Of a stretch of DNA of 64,000 nucleotides, positions 28,301 through 45,000 are shown piece by piece. The notes beneath the pieces were generated by a model. That model did no database searches and had not been told where the DNA came from. It worked only from the letters and a program-made list of their open reading frames with translations. Source of the stretch: Pseudomonas cedrina subsp. cedrina (lineage in GTDB: Bacteria > Pseudomonadota > Gammaproteobacteria > Pseudomonadales > Pseudomonadaceae). Location: the NCBI RefSeq assembly GCF_001983175.1, contig NZ_MNPW01000007.1:367696-431695 (forward strand), given 5' to 3'. Positions within the stretch are counted from its first letter, which is position 1; each line of letters opens with the position of its first letter. The position numbers and the translations under genes are program-made.

Positions 28301-31284
28301 TAGCGTTTTTGCAACAGGCTGGCGTCCGGCTTCGGCAAAGCCCTGCGGTCCAGCTTGCCGTTCGGCGTCAATGGCAGCCGGGTCAAAAACAGCAGGTGCG
28401 CCGGCACCATATAGTCCGGCAGCACCTTGCGCAGCGCGGCCTTGAGCGCCTCGCGCAAGGCACCCTGCTCGGCCTCCAAGGTCGCGGTGTGCGTCACCAC
28501 ATACCCCAGAAGCTGATCATCCTCCGCCACCACCACAGCCTCGCGCACCTCGGCCTGCTCCCGCAGGCACGCCTCAATTTCCCCCAGTTCGATACGGAAC
28601 CCCCGCACCTTGACCTGATGGTCGACGCGGCCGATGTATTCGACCACGCCGTTCACGCGGTAACGCGCCAGGTCGCCCGTGCGGTACAGTCGCTCGCCGT
28701 TGCGGGCAAAGGGGTTGGGCACAAAGCGCTCGGCGGTCAGCGCCGCTCGGCCGTGATAACCGCGGGCCAGGCCGACGCCGCCGATCAGCAGTTCGCCACT
28801 GGCGCCTACCGGGCAAGGGGTAAGTTCGGCATTGAGGATAAACAGTGAGGTATTGGCAATCGGGCGGCCGACAAAAGGCACTGGTTCAGCCAGCAGGTGG
28901 GCCGCCGACCAGATGGTGGTTTCCGTCGGGCCGTACAGGTTCCATACCCTGCCCTGCTGGGCCAGCATGCGCTGGGCCAGGTCGGCCGGCAGCGCTTCGC
29001 CACCGCACAGGCACTTGACCCCGTGCAGTGAGGCGCGGCGTTCGCTGTCGAGCAGCATGCGCCAAGTCGATGGCGTGGCTTGCAGCACATTGATCGCCTG
29101 GTCATGCAGCAGACTCAGGATCGCTTCCGGGTCCTGGGACACTGCCTTGTCCGCCACGACCACCGTGGCGCCTGCCGACAGGGGGACGTAGAGTTCAAGG
29201 GCGAAAATATCGAAGGAGAACGTGGTCAACGACAGCAGCCGCGCATCCGAGTCGATGCCCAGGGTATCGGCCATGCCCTGGGTGAAGCTGCTCAGTGCGC
29301 CATGACACACCATCACACCCTTGGGTTTGCCGGTAGAGCCGGAGGTGTAGATCACATAGGCCAGGTGCTCGCCGGTCAGCTCGATAGGCGGATTGTCACC
29401 GCTGTGGTGCGCGTCCTCCTGCTCGCTCATGAACAGCACTTGCTGGTCCGCCGCCAGGGGCAGGCGTTCGTGCAGGTCGCCGGCGGTCAACAAGACGCGT
29501 GCGCGGCTGTCTTCGAGCATGAACGCCAGCCGGTCGGCCGGGAACTGCGGGTCGAGCGGCACGTAGGCACCACCGGCCTTGAGGGTCGCCAGCAAGGCCA
29601 GCACCATGTCCACCGAGCGATCCAAGGCGACGGCCACCAGCACGTCCGGTCCAACACCGGCCGCGCGCAAGCGATGGGCCAGGCGATTGGCGCGCAGGTT
29701 CAACGCGGCGTAGCTCAGCGCTTGGCCATTGCAGACCAGCGCCGTCGCGTCCGGGCGGGCCCGCGCCTGGGCTTCCAGCAGGCGATGCACACCCACATCC
29801 TGCGCGAATGCCTGGTGCGTCTGATTCCAGGCGTGCACCTGTTGCTGCCATTGCTCATCGTCCAGCAACGGCAGCTCGCCAACCCGGCCGTTGCAATCCT
29901 GGACCACCAAGTGCAACAGACGATGCCAGTGCGCAAAAAAACGTTCCAGGCCCGGCGCATCAAACAGGTCGGTGGCATAGGTCAGGGACGCCTGGATACC
30001 GTCGGCCGATTCCTGGGTGTCCAGGTTGAGGTCGAACTGCGACGTCTGGCTTTCCCACTCCAGCCCCTGCACCTGCAGGCCTGGGACGCTGCCGCCGCCA
30101 CGCTGGGTGTCGGTCTGGTGGTTGAACATCACCTGGAACAACGGGTTGTAGCTCAGGCTGCGCTCCGGCTGCAGCGCTTCCACCAGTTGCTCAAACGGCA
30201 AGTCTTGATGCGCCTGGGCCTCCACCGCGCGCTGTCGGGTTTGTTGCAGCAGCTCACGGAACGTCATCTGACCGTCGATATCGGCCTTGAGAATCTGGGT
30301 ATTGACGAAAAAGCCGATCAGCCGCTCGGTCTCCATCCGGTTGCGGTTGGCCACCGGCACGCCGATACGAATATCGCCCTGGCCGCTGTAGCGATGCAGC
30401 ACCGCCTGGAACGACGCCAGCAGCAGCATGAAGACCGTCACACCTTCGCGCTGTGCCAGACGCTTGAGGCCCGCCACCAGCGTCGCTTCGAACGTCAGGT
30501 CGAGCCGCGCGCCACGGTAGCTCTGCACCGCAGGCCGTGGGCGATCCATCGGCATTTCCAATACCGGTTGCTCGCCGCCGAGCATGCCGGTCCAGTAACC
30601 CAGTTGGCGCTCGCGCTCGCCCGCGTCCATCCAGCTGCGTTGCCACAGCGCATAGTCGGCGTATTGAATCGGCAAGGCCGGCAATTGCAGGTCCTGGCCC
30701 TGGACATTGGCGGCGTAGAGCTGGACCAGTTCGTCGACCATCACCTGCATCGACCAGCCATCGGACACGATGTGATGCTGTACCAGCACCAGCACATGCT
30801 CCTGGGGCGCCAGGCGCAGCAACTTGACCCGCAACAGCGGGCCTTGCTGCAGATCGAACTGCTGGGCGATCTCAGCTTCCACCAGGCTTTTGAGATCCGA
30901 TTCCCGGGCGTCAACCAGCGCAATTTCCACCCGTGCCTGCTCGGCAATGACCTGCAAGGCACTGTCGCCGTCCTCCTGCACGTGCGTGCGCAGGCTCTCA
31001 TGACGCATCAACAGCGCGTCAAAGCTGCGCTGCAATGCGTCCACATCCAGGTGGCCGGTCAGACGCAGGGCCCTCGGCACGTGATAGGCCGAGCTCTGCG
31101 GCTCCAACTGCCACAGGAACCACTGCCGCTCCTGGGCATAAGAGAGTCGAAGCGGCTCACCTTCCTGGCGTTTGAAAACCGGGGCGATCTCAAACAGGTT
31201 GATACCTTGCTGCTTGAGCATGACCGCCAACGCTTTCTTTTGCTGCGCCGAAAGTGACCCTACCGACTCGATTAATGCTTGCAC
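16324..31284 (-). CDS. pvdD: Pyoverdine side-chain NRPS, last subunit: C-A-T C-A-T C-A-T-E C-A-T-TE (Gly-Lys-D-fOHOrn-Ser)
   Basis: This 4986-residue synthetase has four modules and a thioesterase. Approximate residue landmarks: C1 HHIVSDGWSM 171, A1 645, T1 1028; C2 1215, A2 1695, T2 2092; C3 2278, A3 2755, T3 (LGGDSI) 3153, E (HHLVVDGVSW) 3335; C4 (HHILMDGWS, D-accepting type) 3807, A4 4270, T4 4655; TE with GWSLGG 4785. Pocket residues read by alignment to GrsA are A1 DILQLGLIWK (Gly), A2 DGEDHGTVTK (Lys-like), A3 DGEVCGGVTK (taken as fOHOrn) and A4 DVWHVSLIDK (Ser). The TE makes this the terminal subunit and probably cyclises the Lys side chain to the C-terminal Ser carboxyl. C2 has HHIVSDA instead of HHxxxDG. 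The start is GTG at 31284, preceded by GAGGGG and 10 bases after the preceding stop. Symbol given by position and TE; numbering of pvdD/J/I varies between strains. Confidence 0.93.
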   Translation of the reverse strand: MQALIESVGSLSAQQKKALAVMLKQQGINLFEIAPVFKRQEGEPLRLSYAQERQWFLWQLEPQSSAYHVPRALRLTGHLDVDALQRSFDALLMRHESLRTHVQEDGDSALQVIAEQARVEIALVDARESDLKSLVEAEIAQQFDLQQGPLLRVKLLRLAPQEHVLVLVQHHIVSDGWSMQVMVDELVQLYAANVQGQDLQLPALPIQYADYALWQRSWMDAGERERQLGYWTGMLGGEQPVLEMPMDRPRPAVQSYRGARLDLTFEATLVAGLKRLAQREGVTVFMLLLASFQAVLHRYSGQGDIRIGVPVANRNRMETERLIGFFVNTQILKADIDGQMTFRELLQQTRQRAVEAQAHQDLPFEQLVEALQPERSLSYNPLFQVMFNHQTDTQRGGGSVPGLQVQGLEWESQTSQFDLNLDTQESADGIQASLTYATDLFDAPGLERFFAHWHRLLHLVVQDCNGRVGELPLLDDEQWQQQVHAWNQTHQAFAQDVGVHRLLEAQARARPDATALVCNGQALSYAALNLRANRLAHRLRAAGVGPDVLVAVALDRSVDMVLALLATLKAGGAYVPLDPQFPADRLAFMLEDSRARVLLTAGDLHERLPLAADQQVLFMSEQEDAHHSGDNPPIELTGEHLAYVIYTSGSTGKPKGVMVCHGALSSFTQGMADTLGIDSDARLLSLTTFSFDIFALELYVPLSAGATVVVADKAVSQDPEAILSLLHDQAINVLQATPSTWRMLLDSERRASLHGVKCLCGGEALPADLAQRMLAQQGRVWNLYGPTETTIWSAAHLLAEPVPFVGRPIANTSLFILNAELTPCPVGASGELLIGGVGLARGYHGRAALTAERFVPNPFARNGERLYRTGDLARYRVNGVVEYIGRVDHQVKVRGFRIELGEIEACLREQAEVREAVVVAEDDQLLGYVVTHTATLEAEQGALREALKAALRKVLPDYMVPAHLLFLTRLPLTPNGKLDRRALPKPDASLLQKRYVAPVGEKARQVAAIWAEVLGVAQVGLEDHFFELGGHSLLATRVVSRVRQALAIDVALKSLFEQPVLAAFIQTLGEKGTGVVRIPLANREQPLLLSYAQERQWFLWQLEPDSAAYHIPAALRLLGTLDRAALQLAFKTLVQRHETLRTVFFAGPDQTVQRVIEQADPVIGYHVLDSTEPVRLQAWVEGEIAKPFDLQAGPLLRINLLQLNEHEHVLVLVQHHIVSDAWSMQVMVDELVSLYASYSQGREPTLADLPIQYADYAQWQRTWMEAGEKDRQLAYWRARLGEVQPVLELPLDRPRPAMQNYQGARLDLVLQPALVEGLRALAQREGVTMFMLLLASFQSLLYRYTGQPDIRVGVPIANRNRLETEQLIGFFVNTQVLKAEIDGHMTFSQLLRQVKEQALGAQAHQDLPFEQLVEALQPERSLSHNPLFQVMFNHQSAAQANPDGQSLPGLRVEGLAWNSHTAHFDLSLDTEETAEGLLASLTYATALFDASTLQRFAAHWQTLLKGLVSNARLCVADLPILGRDERAQILHEWNPSQPARAAHSSVLHKFEQQVANQPQAIALIMDQRRMTYADLNARANRLAHKLIEQGVGADSLVGVAVDRSLEMIVALLAVLKAGGAYVPLDPQYPRDRLQCMIEDSGLQLLLTQQGLLERLPISAGLALICLEAAPDWLAEYPDSNPWARAFPANLAYLMFTSGSTGRPKGVGIDQASLARHVEVFIELFELTPTDRVLQFGTFNFDGFVEQLYPALCCGAAVVVRGGELWDSDTFYNQLIEHEISVVDLTTAYWHLIARDFAERGVRDYGLLRQVHAGGEAMPPEGLACWREAGLGHVRLLNTYGPTEATVTVTALDCAGYVDGSEAVTQMMPIGRVLDGRAIYLLDASLNLVPVGVAGELVIGGPLLARGYFNRAALTAERFIPDPFDPAGGGRLYRTGDLARYRADGVIEYIGRIDHQVKVRGFRIELGEIESRLLAQEGVRDALVIAADQQLIAYLVTQQPESELPELRERIRAVLRDELPDYMVPAHFMFLERLPLSPNGKLDRHALPRPEASQAAHHWVAPVSALEQQVAAIWADILGVERIGLNDHFFELGGHSLLAMQVASRLRHNLGIELPLRVLFEQPRLDGFVAALHTEGKREGAAAPALVAASRDLPLVLSYAQERQWFLWLLDPDSAAYHVPSALRLQGPLDLDALQRSFDALVARHESLRTHLYQGDEQTVQVIQPDARVEIALVQSDEAQVKAQVEAQIARPFDLQAGPLLRATLLRLGDEDHVLVLVQHHIVSDGWSMQIMVDELVQLYSAYSQGQDLQLPALPIQYADYARWQREWMDAGEKQRQLAYWQDLLGGEQPVLELPFDHQRPAEQSHRGARLFVELPPALVVDLKALAQREGVTMFMLLLASFQALMHRYSGQEDVRVGVPIANRNRVETERLLGFFVNTQVLKADFDQQTSVLQLLRQVRQRSLEAQEHQDLPFEQLVEALQPERSLSLNPLFQVMFNHQTEARLGGTGHQLSALRVEGMEWESQTSHFDLDLDVHEGAESIWATLGYATDLFNASTIERMARHWQNLLQGMVADPRQSIGQLNLLDPAERQQILQLWDRTDAGFPAERKVHEMFADRARENPEAVAVKFDAQTLTYGELDRQANRLAHALIARGVGPEVRVAIAMPRSAEIMVAFIAVLKAGGVYVPLDVEYPRDRLLYMMRDSRAKLLLTHTTVQRQLPIAEGLDCLAIDHTEAWAHHSDVAPHVELDGDNLAYVIYTSGSTGMPKGVAVSHGPLVAHIIATGERYETSPADCELHFMSFAFDGSHEGWMHPLINGASVLIRDDSLWLPEYTYEQMHRHHVTMAVFPPVYLQQLAEHAERDGNPPAVRVYCFGGDAVAQASYDLAWRALKPTYLFNGYGPTETVVTPLLWKARRGDPCGAVYAPIGTLLGNRSGYVLDAQLNLQPMGVAGELYLGGEGVARGYLERPALTAERFVPDPFGKPGSRVYRSGDLTRGRADGVVDYLGRVDHQVKIRGFRIELGEIEARLREQENVGETVVVAQEGPSGKQLVAYVVLADASAANETELRESLRRALKTCLPDYMVPTYFMFLAQMPLTPNGKLDRKGLPPADASLLQQAYVAPRSQLEQQLAAIWADVLRLPQVGLNDNFFELGGDSIISIQVVSRARQAGIRFTPKDLFQHQTVHSLAGVARQGDQGLMINQAALSGQMLLLPIQQAFFADEIAERHHWNQSVVLHPHEHLDVALLVQALQALLVHHDALRSRFVRDADGWQGAYRAAEQHQADAVLWQSALHDIEELAALGEEAQRSLDLEHGPLLRAVLVQLDDGSQRLLLVIHHLVVDGVSWRILLEDLQTAYRQLAGGSPVALPAKTSSTRDWAQRLQRYAQGEALTRELAWWQAQLHGAEPDLPGANPGASLSNRHAGSATTHLDVGQTRRLLQDAPAAYRTQINDLLLTALARVIGRWTGHASTLIRLEGHGREDLFDDIDLTRTVGWFTSIYPIKLTPANDLAGSLKGIKEQLRAIPDKGIGFGALRYLGQPQVRDALARLPQPRITFNYLGQFDATFDGNEHQGLFAPSGDAAGADQSPDASLGNWLEINGQVYGGELNLNWGFSQRMFDQAVIQQLADDYGEELKALIDHCCQPEQAGATPSDFPLARLSQVQLDGLALPLAQVEDIYPLSPMQQGMLFQSLYGQGSGDYINQMRVDVQGLDVARFQIAWQAALEHHDILRTGFLWQTELEQPLQVVYKTARVPLVEHDWRHRADRDVALDTLAQTVRAEGFELEQAPLLSLVVVRTGADSHHLIYTNHHILMDGWSASQLFGEVLQQYAGASVQAPNGRYRDYIGWLQAQDPLTSETFWKAQLAGLQEPTRLSRGIAREQGVSQVNGIHRLALEPAATEHLKTFAQRHKVTLNTLVQAAWLLLLQRHTGLDTVAFGATVAGRPAELPGIEQQVGLFINTLPVVATPSPQLSVDAWLQQVQGQNLRLREQEHTPLFEIQRWAGLGGEALFDSILVFENYPVSEALEQGSPAGLRFGVMESLEQTHYPLTVLLAMGDSLAVEFNYDHAAFDAQHIVNLAEHFQQLLQALTLPQTERLADLPSLPSAQRQLIVEGWNATAREYPLQCGVHQLIEDQVALTPQAPALVSGAQRLSYAELNRRANRLAHRLIEAGVGPDVLVGLAVERSIEMVVGLLAVLKAGGAYVPLDPEYPRERLAYMLDDSGVKLLLTQAHLLEQLPIPQGLETLVLDQAGFEDYSDDNPDIAVDGENLAYVIYTSGSTGQPKGAGNRHRALTNRLCWMQEAYALGASDTVLQKTPFSFDVSVWEFFWPLMTGARLVVAAPGDHRDPGKLVSLINQEQVTTLHFVPSMLQAFVQDSNVSTCTSLLRIVCSGEALPVDAQQHVFTKLPQTALYNLYGPTEAAIDVTHWTCMDEGRDAVPIGKPIANLGCYVLDSHLEPVPAGVLGELFLGGVGLARGYHRRPGLSAERFIAHPFAHGERLYRTGDLARYRTDGVIEYAGRIDHQVKLRGLRIELGEIEARLLEHDWVKEAAVLAVDSKHLVGYLVLQAQDEDWREALSTHLATHLPDYMVPAQWVLLQQMPLSPNGKLDRKALPKPDAQSIQRFEAPQTELEQKIAAIWADVLGVERVGVNDNFFELGGHSLLVLMLKERIRKASGIGLSVSQLMLNPTVSAQIRCLEGTTRRSLLVPLNGQVEGTPLYLFHPSYGSVHCYKALALALREQRPVVGVICRALAEEGAEVPAWAAMVEEYTAQLLDARPEGAFRLAGWSLGGNLAVEVAHALEQAGRQVEFVGWIDSAPPRWLTQYWDAAVITDESEIPENDRRVALLGVMFPEYAQPIYAAWQDMQAGTVDEEQQWTAFVEWAERSLGEAFRDIQQELLGGNEAQISWEVDRTLFKRLEQADFKALQAPVSCWWAAMSRAGQHRALIEAGMERVIGQGCVVRSVVIEVDHERIIDNAEFVRSFVTVME

Positions 31285-31294
31285 GCCACGCCCC

Positions 31295-39076
<7,782 letters not shown>

Positions 39077-39079
39077 GGT

Positions 39080-42000
39080 TCAAATCGCCTCTAGTTCGCT
39101 CAAAAAGTCACGAAGATCATCAAAATCTTCCGCGCTGCCGGCGCGGAAGGTGGCGGCGGCCTGTACATAGGCACGCAGCGTTTCGGTCTGGAACACTTCC
39201 ACCAACGGCACTTCCAGACCCAGTTCGGCCTGGACCCGCGAGGTAATCTGGATCGCCAACAGGGAGTGGCCGCCCACCTCGAAGAAGTTGTCGTTCAGGC
39301 CCACCTGCGGCAGGCGCAGCACGTCGGCCCAGATCGCGGCGATCTGCTGCTCCAGCTGGGTTTGGGGGGCCACATAAGCCTGCTGCATGAGGCTCACATC
39401 CGGTTCGGGCAGGCCCTTGCGGTCGAGCTTGCCGTTGGGGGTCAGCGGCATTTGCGCCAGGAACATGAAGTGCGTCGGCACCATGTAGTCCGGCAGGCGG
39501 GTTTTCAGGGCGCGGCGCAAGCTGTCGCGGAACTCGGCCTGGTCGGCCAGGTTGGCGTCTGCCGGAACCACATAGGCGACCAGTTGCTTGCCGGTCGGGC
39601 CTTCCTGGGCGACCACCACGGTTTCGCCGACGCTGTCCTGCTCGCGCAGGCGGGCTTCGATTTCACCCAGTTCGATGCGGAAGCCACGGATTTTCACCTG
39701 ATGGTCGACACGGCCAAGGTAATCCACCACGCCATCCGGACGGCCACGGGTCAGGTCGCCGCTGCGATACACGCGGCTGCCAGGTTTGCCGAATGGATCG
39801 GGAACAAAACGTTCGGCGGTGAGTGCCGGACGTTCCAGATAACCTCGAGCCACGCCCTCACCGCCCAGGTACAGCTCGCCGGCGGCGCCGATGGGTTGCA
39901 GGTTGAGTTGCGAGTCCAGGACATAGCCGCTGCGGTTGCCCAACAATGTGCCGATTGGCGCGTAAACGGCGCCGCATGGGTCGCCTTTTCGCGCCTTCCA
40001 CAACAGCGGTGTGACCACGGTTTCGGTGGGGCCGTAGCCATTGAACAGGTAGGTCGGCTTCAGCGCGCGCCATGCCAGGTCGTAACTGGCCTGGGCGACC
40101 GCGTCACCGCCGAAGCAATACACACGAACAGCCGGTGGGTTGCCGTCGCGCTCAGCATGTTCGGCCAACTGCTGCAGGTACACCGGCGGGAACACGGCCA
40201 TGGTCACGTTATGGCGATGCATTTGTTCGTAGGTGTATTCGGGCAGCCACAGGCTATCGTCGCGGATCAGCACGCTGGCGCCGTTGATCAGTGGGTGCAT
40301 CCAGCCTTCGTGGGAGCCGTCAAAGGCGAACGACATGAAGTGCAGTTCGCAGTCGACCGGGGACGTTTCATAGCGCTCGCCGGTAGCAATGATGTGCGCC
40401 ACCAGCGGGCCATGGGACACCGCGACGCCTTTGGGCATGCCGGTAGAACCGGATGTGTAGATCACGTACGCGAGGTTGTCGCCGTCCAGCTTTACGTCGG
40501 GTGCAGTGTCGCTGTAACACGCCCATTCCTCAGGGCAATCAATCGCCAGACTATCCAGGCCGTCGGGGATCGGCAGTTGCTGCAACGCGCTGGAATGCGT
40601 CAGCAACAATTGCGCACGGCTGTCTTGCATCATGTACAGCAACCGATCACGCGGGTATTCGATATCCAGCGGCACATACACGCCACCGGCTTTCATCACC
40701 GCGAGAAACGCCACCATGCTCTCGGCACTGCGCGGCATGGCAATCGCCACGCGCACTTCCGGGCCAACGCCTCGGGCGATCAACGCATGGGCCAGGCGGT
40801 TCGCCTGACCATCGAGTTCGCCGTAGCTCAGGGTTTGCGCATCGAATTTCACGGCGACCGCATCCGGATTTTCCCGGGCGCGATCGCCGACCAATTCGTG
40901 AACAAGACGCTCGGCCGAGAAACCGGCGTCGGTCTGGTTCCACAGGTGAAGGATGTGCTGTTGTTCATCCTGGCCCAGCAGGTTCAATTGGCTGATGGAT
41001 TGCTGTGGGTCGACAACCATCGCCTGCAGCAGGTTTTGCCAGTGACCGGCCATGCGTTCGATGGTCGCCGGGGCAAATAGATCGGTGGCGTAGCTCAGGG
41101 ATGCACGTAGCGTCGCCTGGCTTTCCTCCACATCCAGTGCCAGGTCGAACTGGGCCACGCCTTCATCCCAGCTCAGTACTTCGACGTCCAGCGCGGTGAG
41201 GCGCTGCAAGTGATTGTCGGCCGAGGTCGCACGATGGTTGAACAGCACCTGGAACAGCGGGCTCAGGCTCATGCTGCGCTCGGGTTGCAGTGCTTCGACC
41301 AGTTGCTCGAATGGCAGGTCCTGGTGGGCCTGGGCCTCCAGCGAACGCTCACGTGCCTGGTGCAACAGTTGCACAACGCTCATCTGCCCGTGGATATCGG
41401 CCTTGAGCACTTGGGTATTGACGAAAAAGCCGATCAGCCCTTCGGTTTCCAGACGATTACGGTTGGCAACCGGCACGCCGACGCGCACGTCTTCCTGGCC
41501 GCTGTAGCGGTGCAGCAACGCCTGGTAGGACGCCAGCAGCAGCATCGGCAACGTGACCCCGGCACGCTGCGCCAAGCTGCGCAAACTCGCCAAAAGCTGT
41601 GGTTCCAGCTCGATACCCAGGCGCGCACCACGATGGCTTTGCACTACCGGGCGCAAGTAGTCGAAAGGCAACTCCAGCACCGGTTGCACGCCACCCAATC
41701 GGGCCTGCCAGTACGCCAGTTGACGGGCCTTTTCACCGGCTTCCATCCAGTTGCGCTGCCACAGAGCGTAGTCGGCATACTGGATCGGCAATGCCGGCAG
41801 GTTTGGCATCTGACCTTGGCTGAAGGCCGCGTACAGTTGCACCAGTTCCTCGACCATCAATTGCATCGACCAACCATCAGAAACGATGTGGTGCTGCACC
41901 AGTACCAGCACATGGTCATCAGGGCCCAGGCGCAGCAGTCTGACCCGTAGCAGCGGCCCGCGCAGCAGGTCAAACGGCTGCGCAACACCCTCAGCGACCC

Positions 42001-45000
42001 GTGCCTTGAGGCCGGCTTCATCGGTATCGGCCAGCTCGATTTCGATCAGGCCTGAGTCTTCAATGACTTGCACCGTGCCCGTGGCGTCCTGACGCAAATG
42101 AGTGCGCAAGCTTTCATGGCGTGCCAGCAAGGTGTCGAAACTGCGCTGCAGTGCGGCCAGGTCCAGTTGCCCTTTCAACCGTAGTGCGCTGGGGATGTGA
42201 TACGCCGTGCTTTGCGGGTCCAGTTGCCACAGGAACCATTGACGCTCCTGGGCATACGACAGCGGCAGCGGATGGTTGCGATCGGCCTTGAGCAACGCGG
42301 GCGCCAGCACGCCCTCCTCGCCCAGGGCCCGCACGAAGTCACCCAGCAGCGGGTGTTCAAACAGGGTCTTGAGCGCCACTTCCAGTGCCAGCGCCTGACG
42401 AACCCGCGACACCACCCGCGTGGCCAGCAGTGAATGCCCGCCCCGTTCGAAAAAGTGGTCGTCGAGGCCGACCTGCGGCACGTCCAGCACTTCGGCCCAG
42501 ATTGCCGCGACCTGCTGTTCACGCGGCGTCACGGGTGCCACGTGATCTTTGCGCAACAGCGCCGCGTCCACCGTCGGCAAGGCCTTGCGGTCGAGCTTGC
42601 CGTTGGGGGTCAGGGGCAGACGGTCAAGGAACATCACATGCGCCGGCACCATGTAGTCCGGCAGGCGATCGCGCAGCGCCGCCTTGTATGCTTCAGGTGC
42701 GCCAGGCGTGGAAGCGACCAGATAGGCAATCAAGCGCTCGTTTTCGGCAAGGACCACGGCTTCGCGCACCCCGGCATGCTCGCGCAGGCAGGCTTCAATT
42801 TCACCCAGTTCGATGCGAAACCCACGCACCTTGACCTGATGGTCGACCCGGCCGATGTACTCCACCACACCGTCGGCGCGGTAGCGCGCCAAATCGCCGG
42901 TGCGGTACAGGCGCTCACCTGGCTCTCCATAGGGGTTGGGCACAAAGCGCTCGGCCGTCAGCGCAGGCCGTTCGTGGTAGCCCCGCGCCAGGCCGACACC
43001 GCCGATCAGCAGCTCACCGGCTGCGCCGATCGGACTTGGCGTCAGCCCGGCGTTGAGGATGAACACCTGAGTATTGGCGATAGGCCGACCCACAAACGGC
43101 TGCGAGTCGTGCAACCGATGGGCCGCCGACCAGATGGTGGTTTCCGTAGGACCATAGAGGTTCCACAACGGGCCTTGCAGGTCGAGCATGCGTTGGGCGA
43201 GGTCGACCGGCAACGCCTCACCGCCGCACAGGCTCTTGATGCCGCGCAGTAACCCGGCACGCGGGCTTTCGAGCAACATGCGCCAGGTCGAGGGTGTGGC
43301 TTGAAGTACGTTGGCGGACTGGCTGTGCACCAGGTCGATGATCGCTTCCGGGTCGAGGGCGAGTTCCTGGCCGCTCAACAACACAGAGGCACCGACCGTC
43401 AGCGGCACGTACAGCTCCAGGGCGAAAATATCGAACGAGAACGTGGTCAGCGACAACATCCGTGCGTCAACGCCGATATCCAGGCTAGCGGCCATGCCGT
43501 AAGTAAAGCTGCACAGCGCCTGGTGGTGCACCATCACACCCTTGGGTTTGCCGGTGGAGCCGGAGGTGTAGATCACGTAGGCGAGGTGTTCCGGCGTGAC
43601 GCTGACGTGCGGGTTGTGCTCGGCAGCGTCGGCGTCCTCGACCATCAGCTCCTGCAAACCTTGCGGCAGCGCCAGGCGGCCACGCAGCTTTGGTTGGGTC
43701 AAGAGCACCCGTGCGCGGCTGTCTTCAAGCATGTAGGCCAAGCGGTCCGCCGGGAATTGCGGGTCGAGCGGCACATAGGCGCCACCGGCCTTGAGGGTCG
43801 CCAGCAAGCCAACCACCATGTCCAGTGAACGCTCGACACACACCGCCACCAGTACGTCCGGTCCTACGCCCGCCGCGATCAGGCGATGGGCCAGGCGGTT
43901 GGCGCGACGATTGAGCTCGCCATAGCTCAGGGCTTGGCCGTTGAACTGCAGCGCCAGCGCGTTCGGATGCGCCAGGGCCTGGGTTTCGAACACATGGTGC
44001 ACGCAACGTTCGCGAGGGTAGTCGACAGCGGTGTCGTTCCATTCCTCAACCATCTGTTGCCATTGCGGCGCACTGAGCATCGCCAGCTCATCCACGGCCT
44101 GGGATGCATCGCGGACCACGGCGCGCAACAGCTGTTGCCAGTGTTCGGCCAGGCGCTCAACGGTGGTATCTTCGAACAGGTCAGTGGCGTAGGTCAGGGA
44201 CGCCCACAGGCCTTCGGCGGACTCTTCGGTCTCCAGATTGAGGTCGAACTGGGTGCTGTGCCCCGTCCAATCCACCGGTTGCAAATCCAGGCCAGGCAAT
44301 TGCACTGGGGCTGCGCGCAAGCTGTCCTGGTGGTTGAACATCACCTGGAACAGCGGGTTATGACTGAGGCTGCGCTCCGGTTGCAGCGCTTCTACCAGTT
44401 GTTCGAACGGCAGGTCCTGATGGGCCTGGGCTTCCAGAGCACGCTGTTTGACCTGGGCGAGCAGTTGGTCGAATGCCATCTGCCCGTGCACGTCGGCCTG
44501 CAGCACCTGGGTGTTGACGAAGAAGCCGACAAGGCGCTCGGTTTCCAGGCGATTACGGTTGGCGATCGGAACGCCGACACGGATTTCGGACTGGCCGCTG
44601 TAGCGATGCAACAAGGTCTGGAACGACGCCAGCAGCAGCACGAACAAGGTCACGTCCTGGCGCTGGGCCAAGGCCTTGAGTTGGGCCACCAGCGCGTTGT
44701 CCAGAAGGACTTGCCAGCGCGCGCCGCGATGGCTTTGTACTGCCGGGCGTGGATGGTCCAGAGGCAATTCCAGCACGGGATGCTCGGCGCCCAGGCGTGT
44801 GCGCCAGTAATCGAGTTGACGCTGTTTTTCACCGGCCGCCATCCATTCGCGTTGCCACAGGGCGTAATCGGCGTACTGGATCGGCAGCGCCGGCAAATGA
44901 ACCCGGCCCTGATACACCTTCACCAGCTCATCGACCATCACCTGCATCGACCAACCGTCGGAGATGATGTGGTGCTGGGTGATCACCAGCACATGGTGCC

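Noticed and set aside
29080..31257. Very long plus-strand frame (725 codons) opposite the terminal NRPS gene, and similar ones at 33233-35302 and 47975-50125
   Set aside because: These recur at the same position relative to each C or E domain, so they are antisense reflections of repeated NRPS sequence, not genes.
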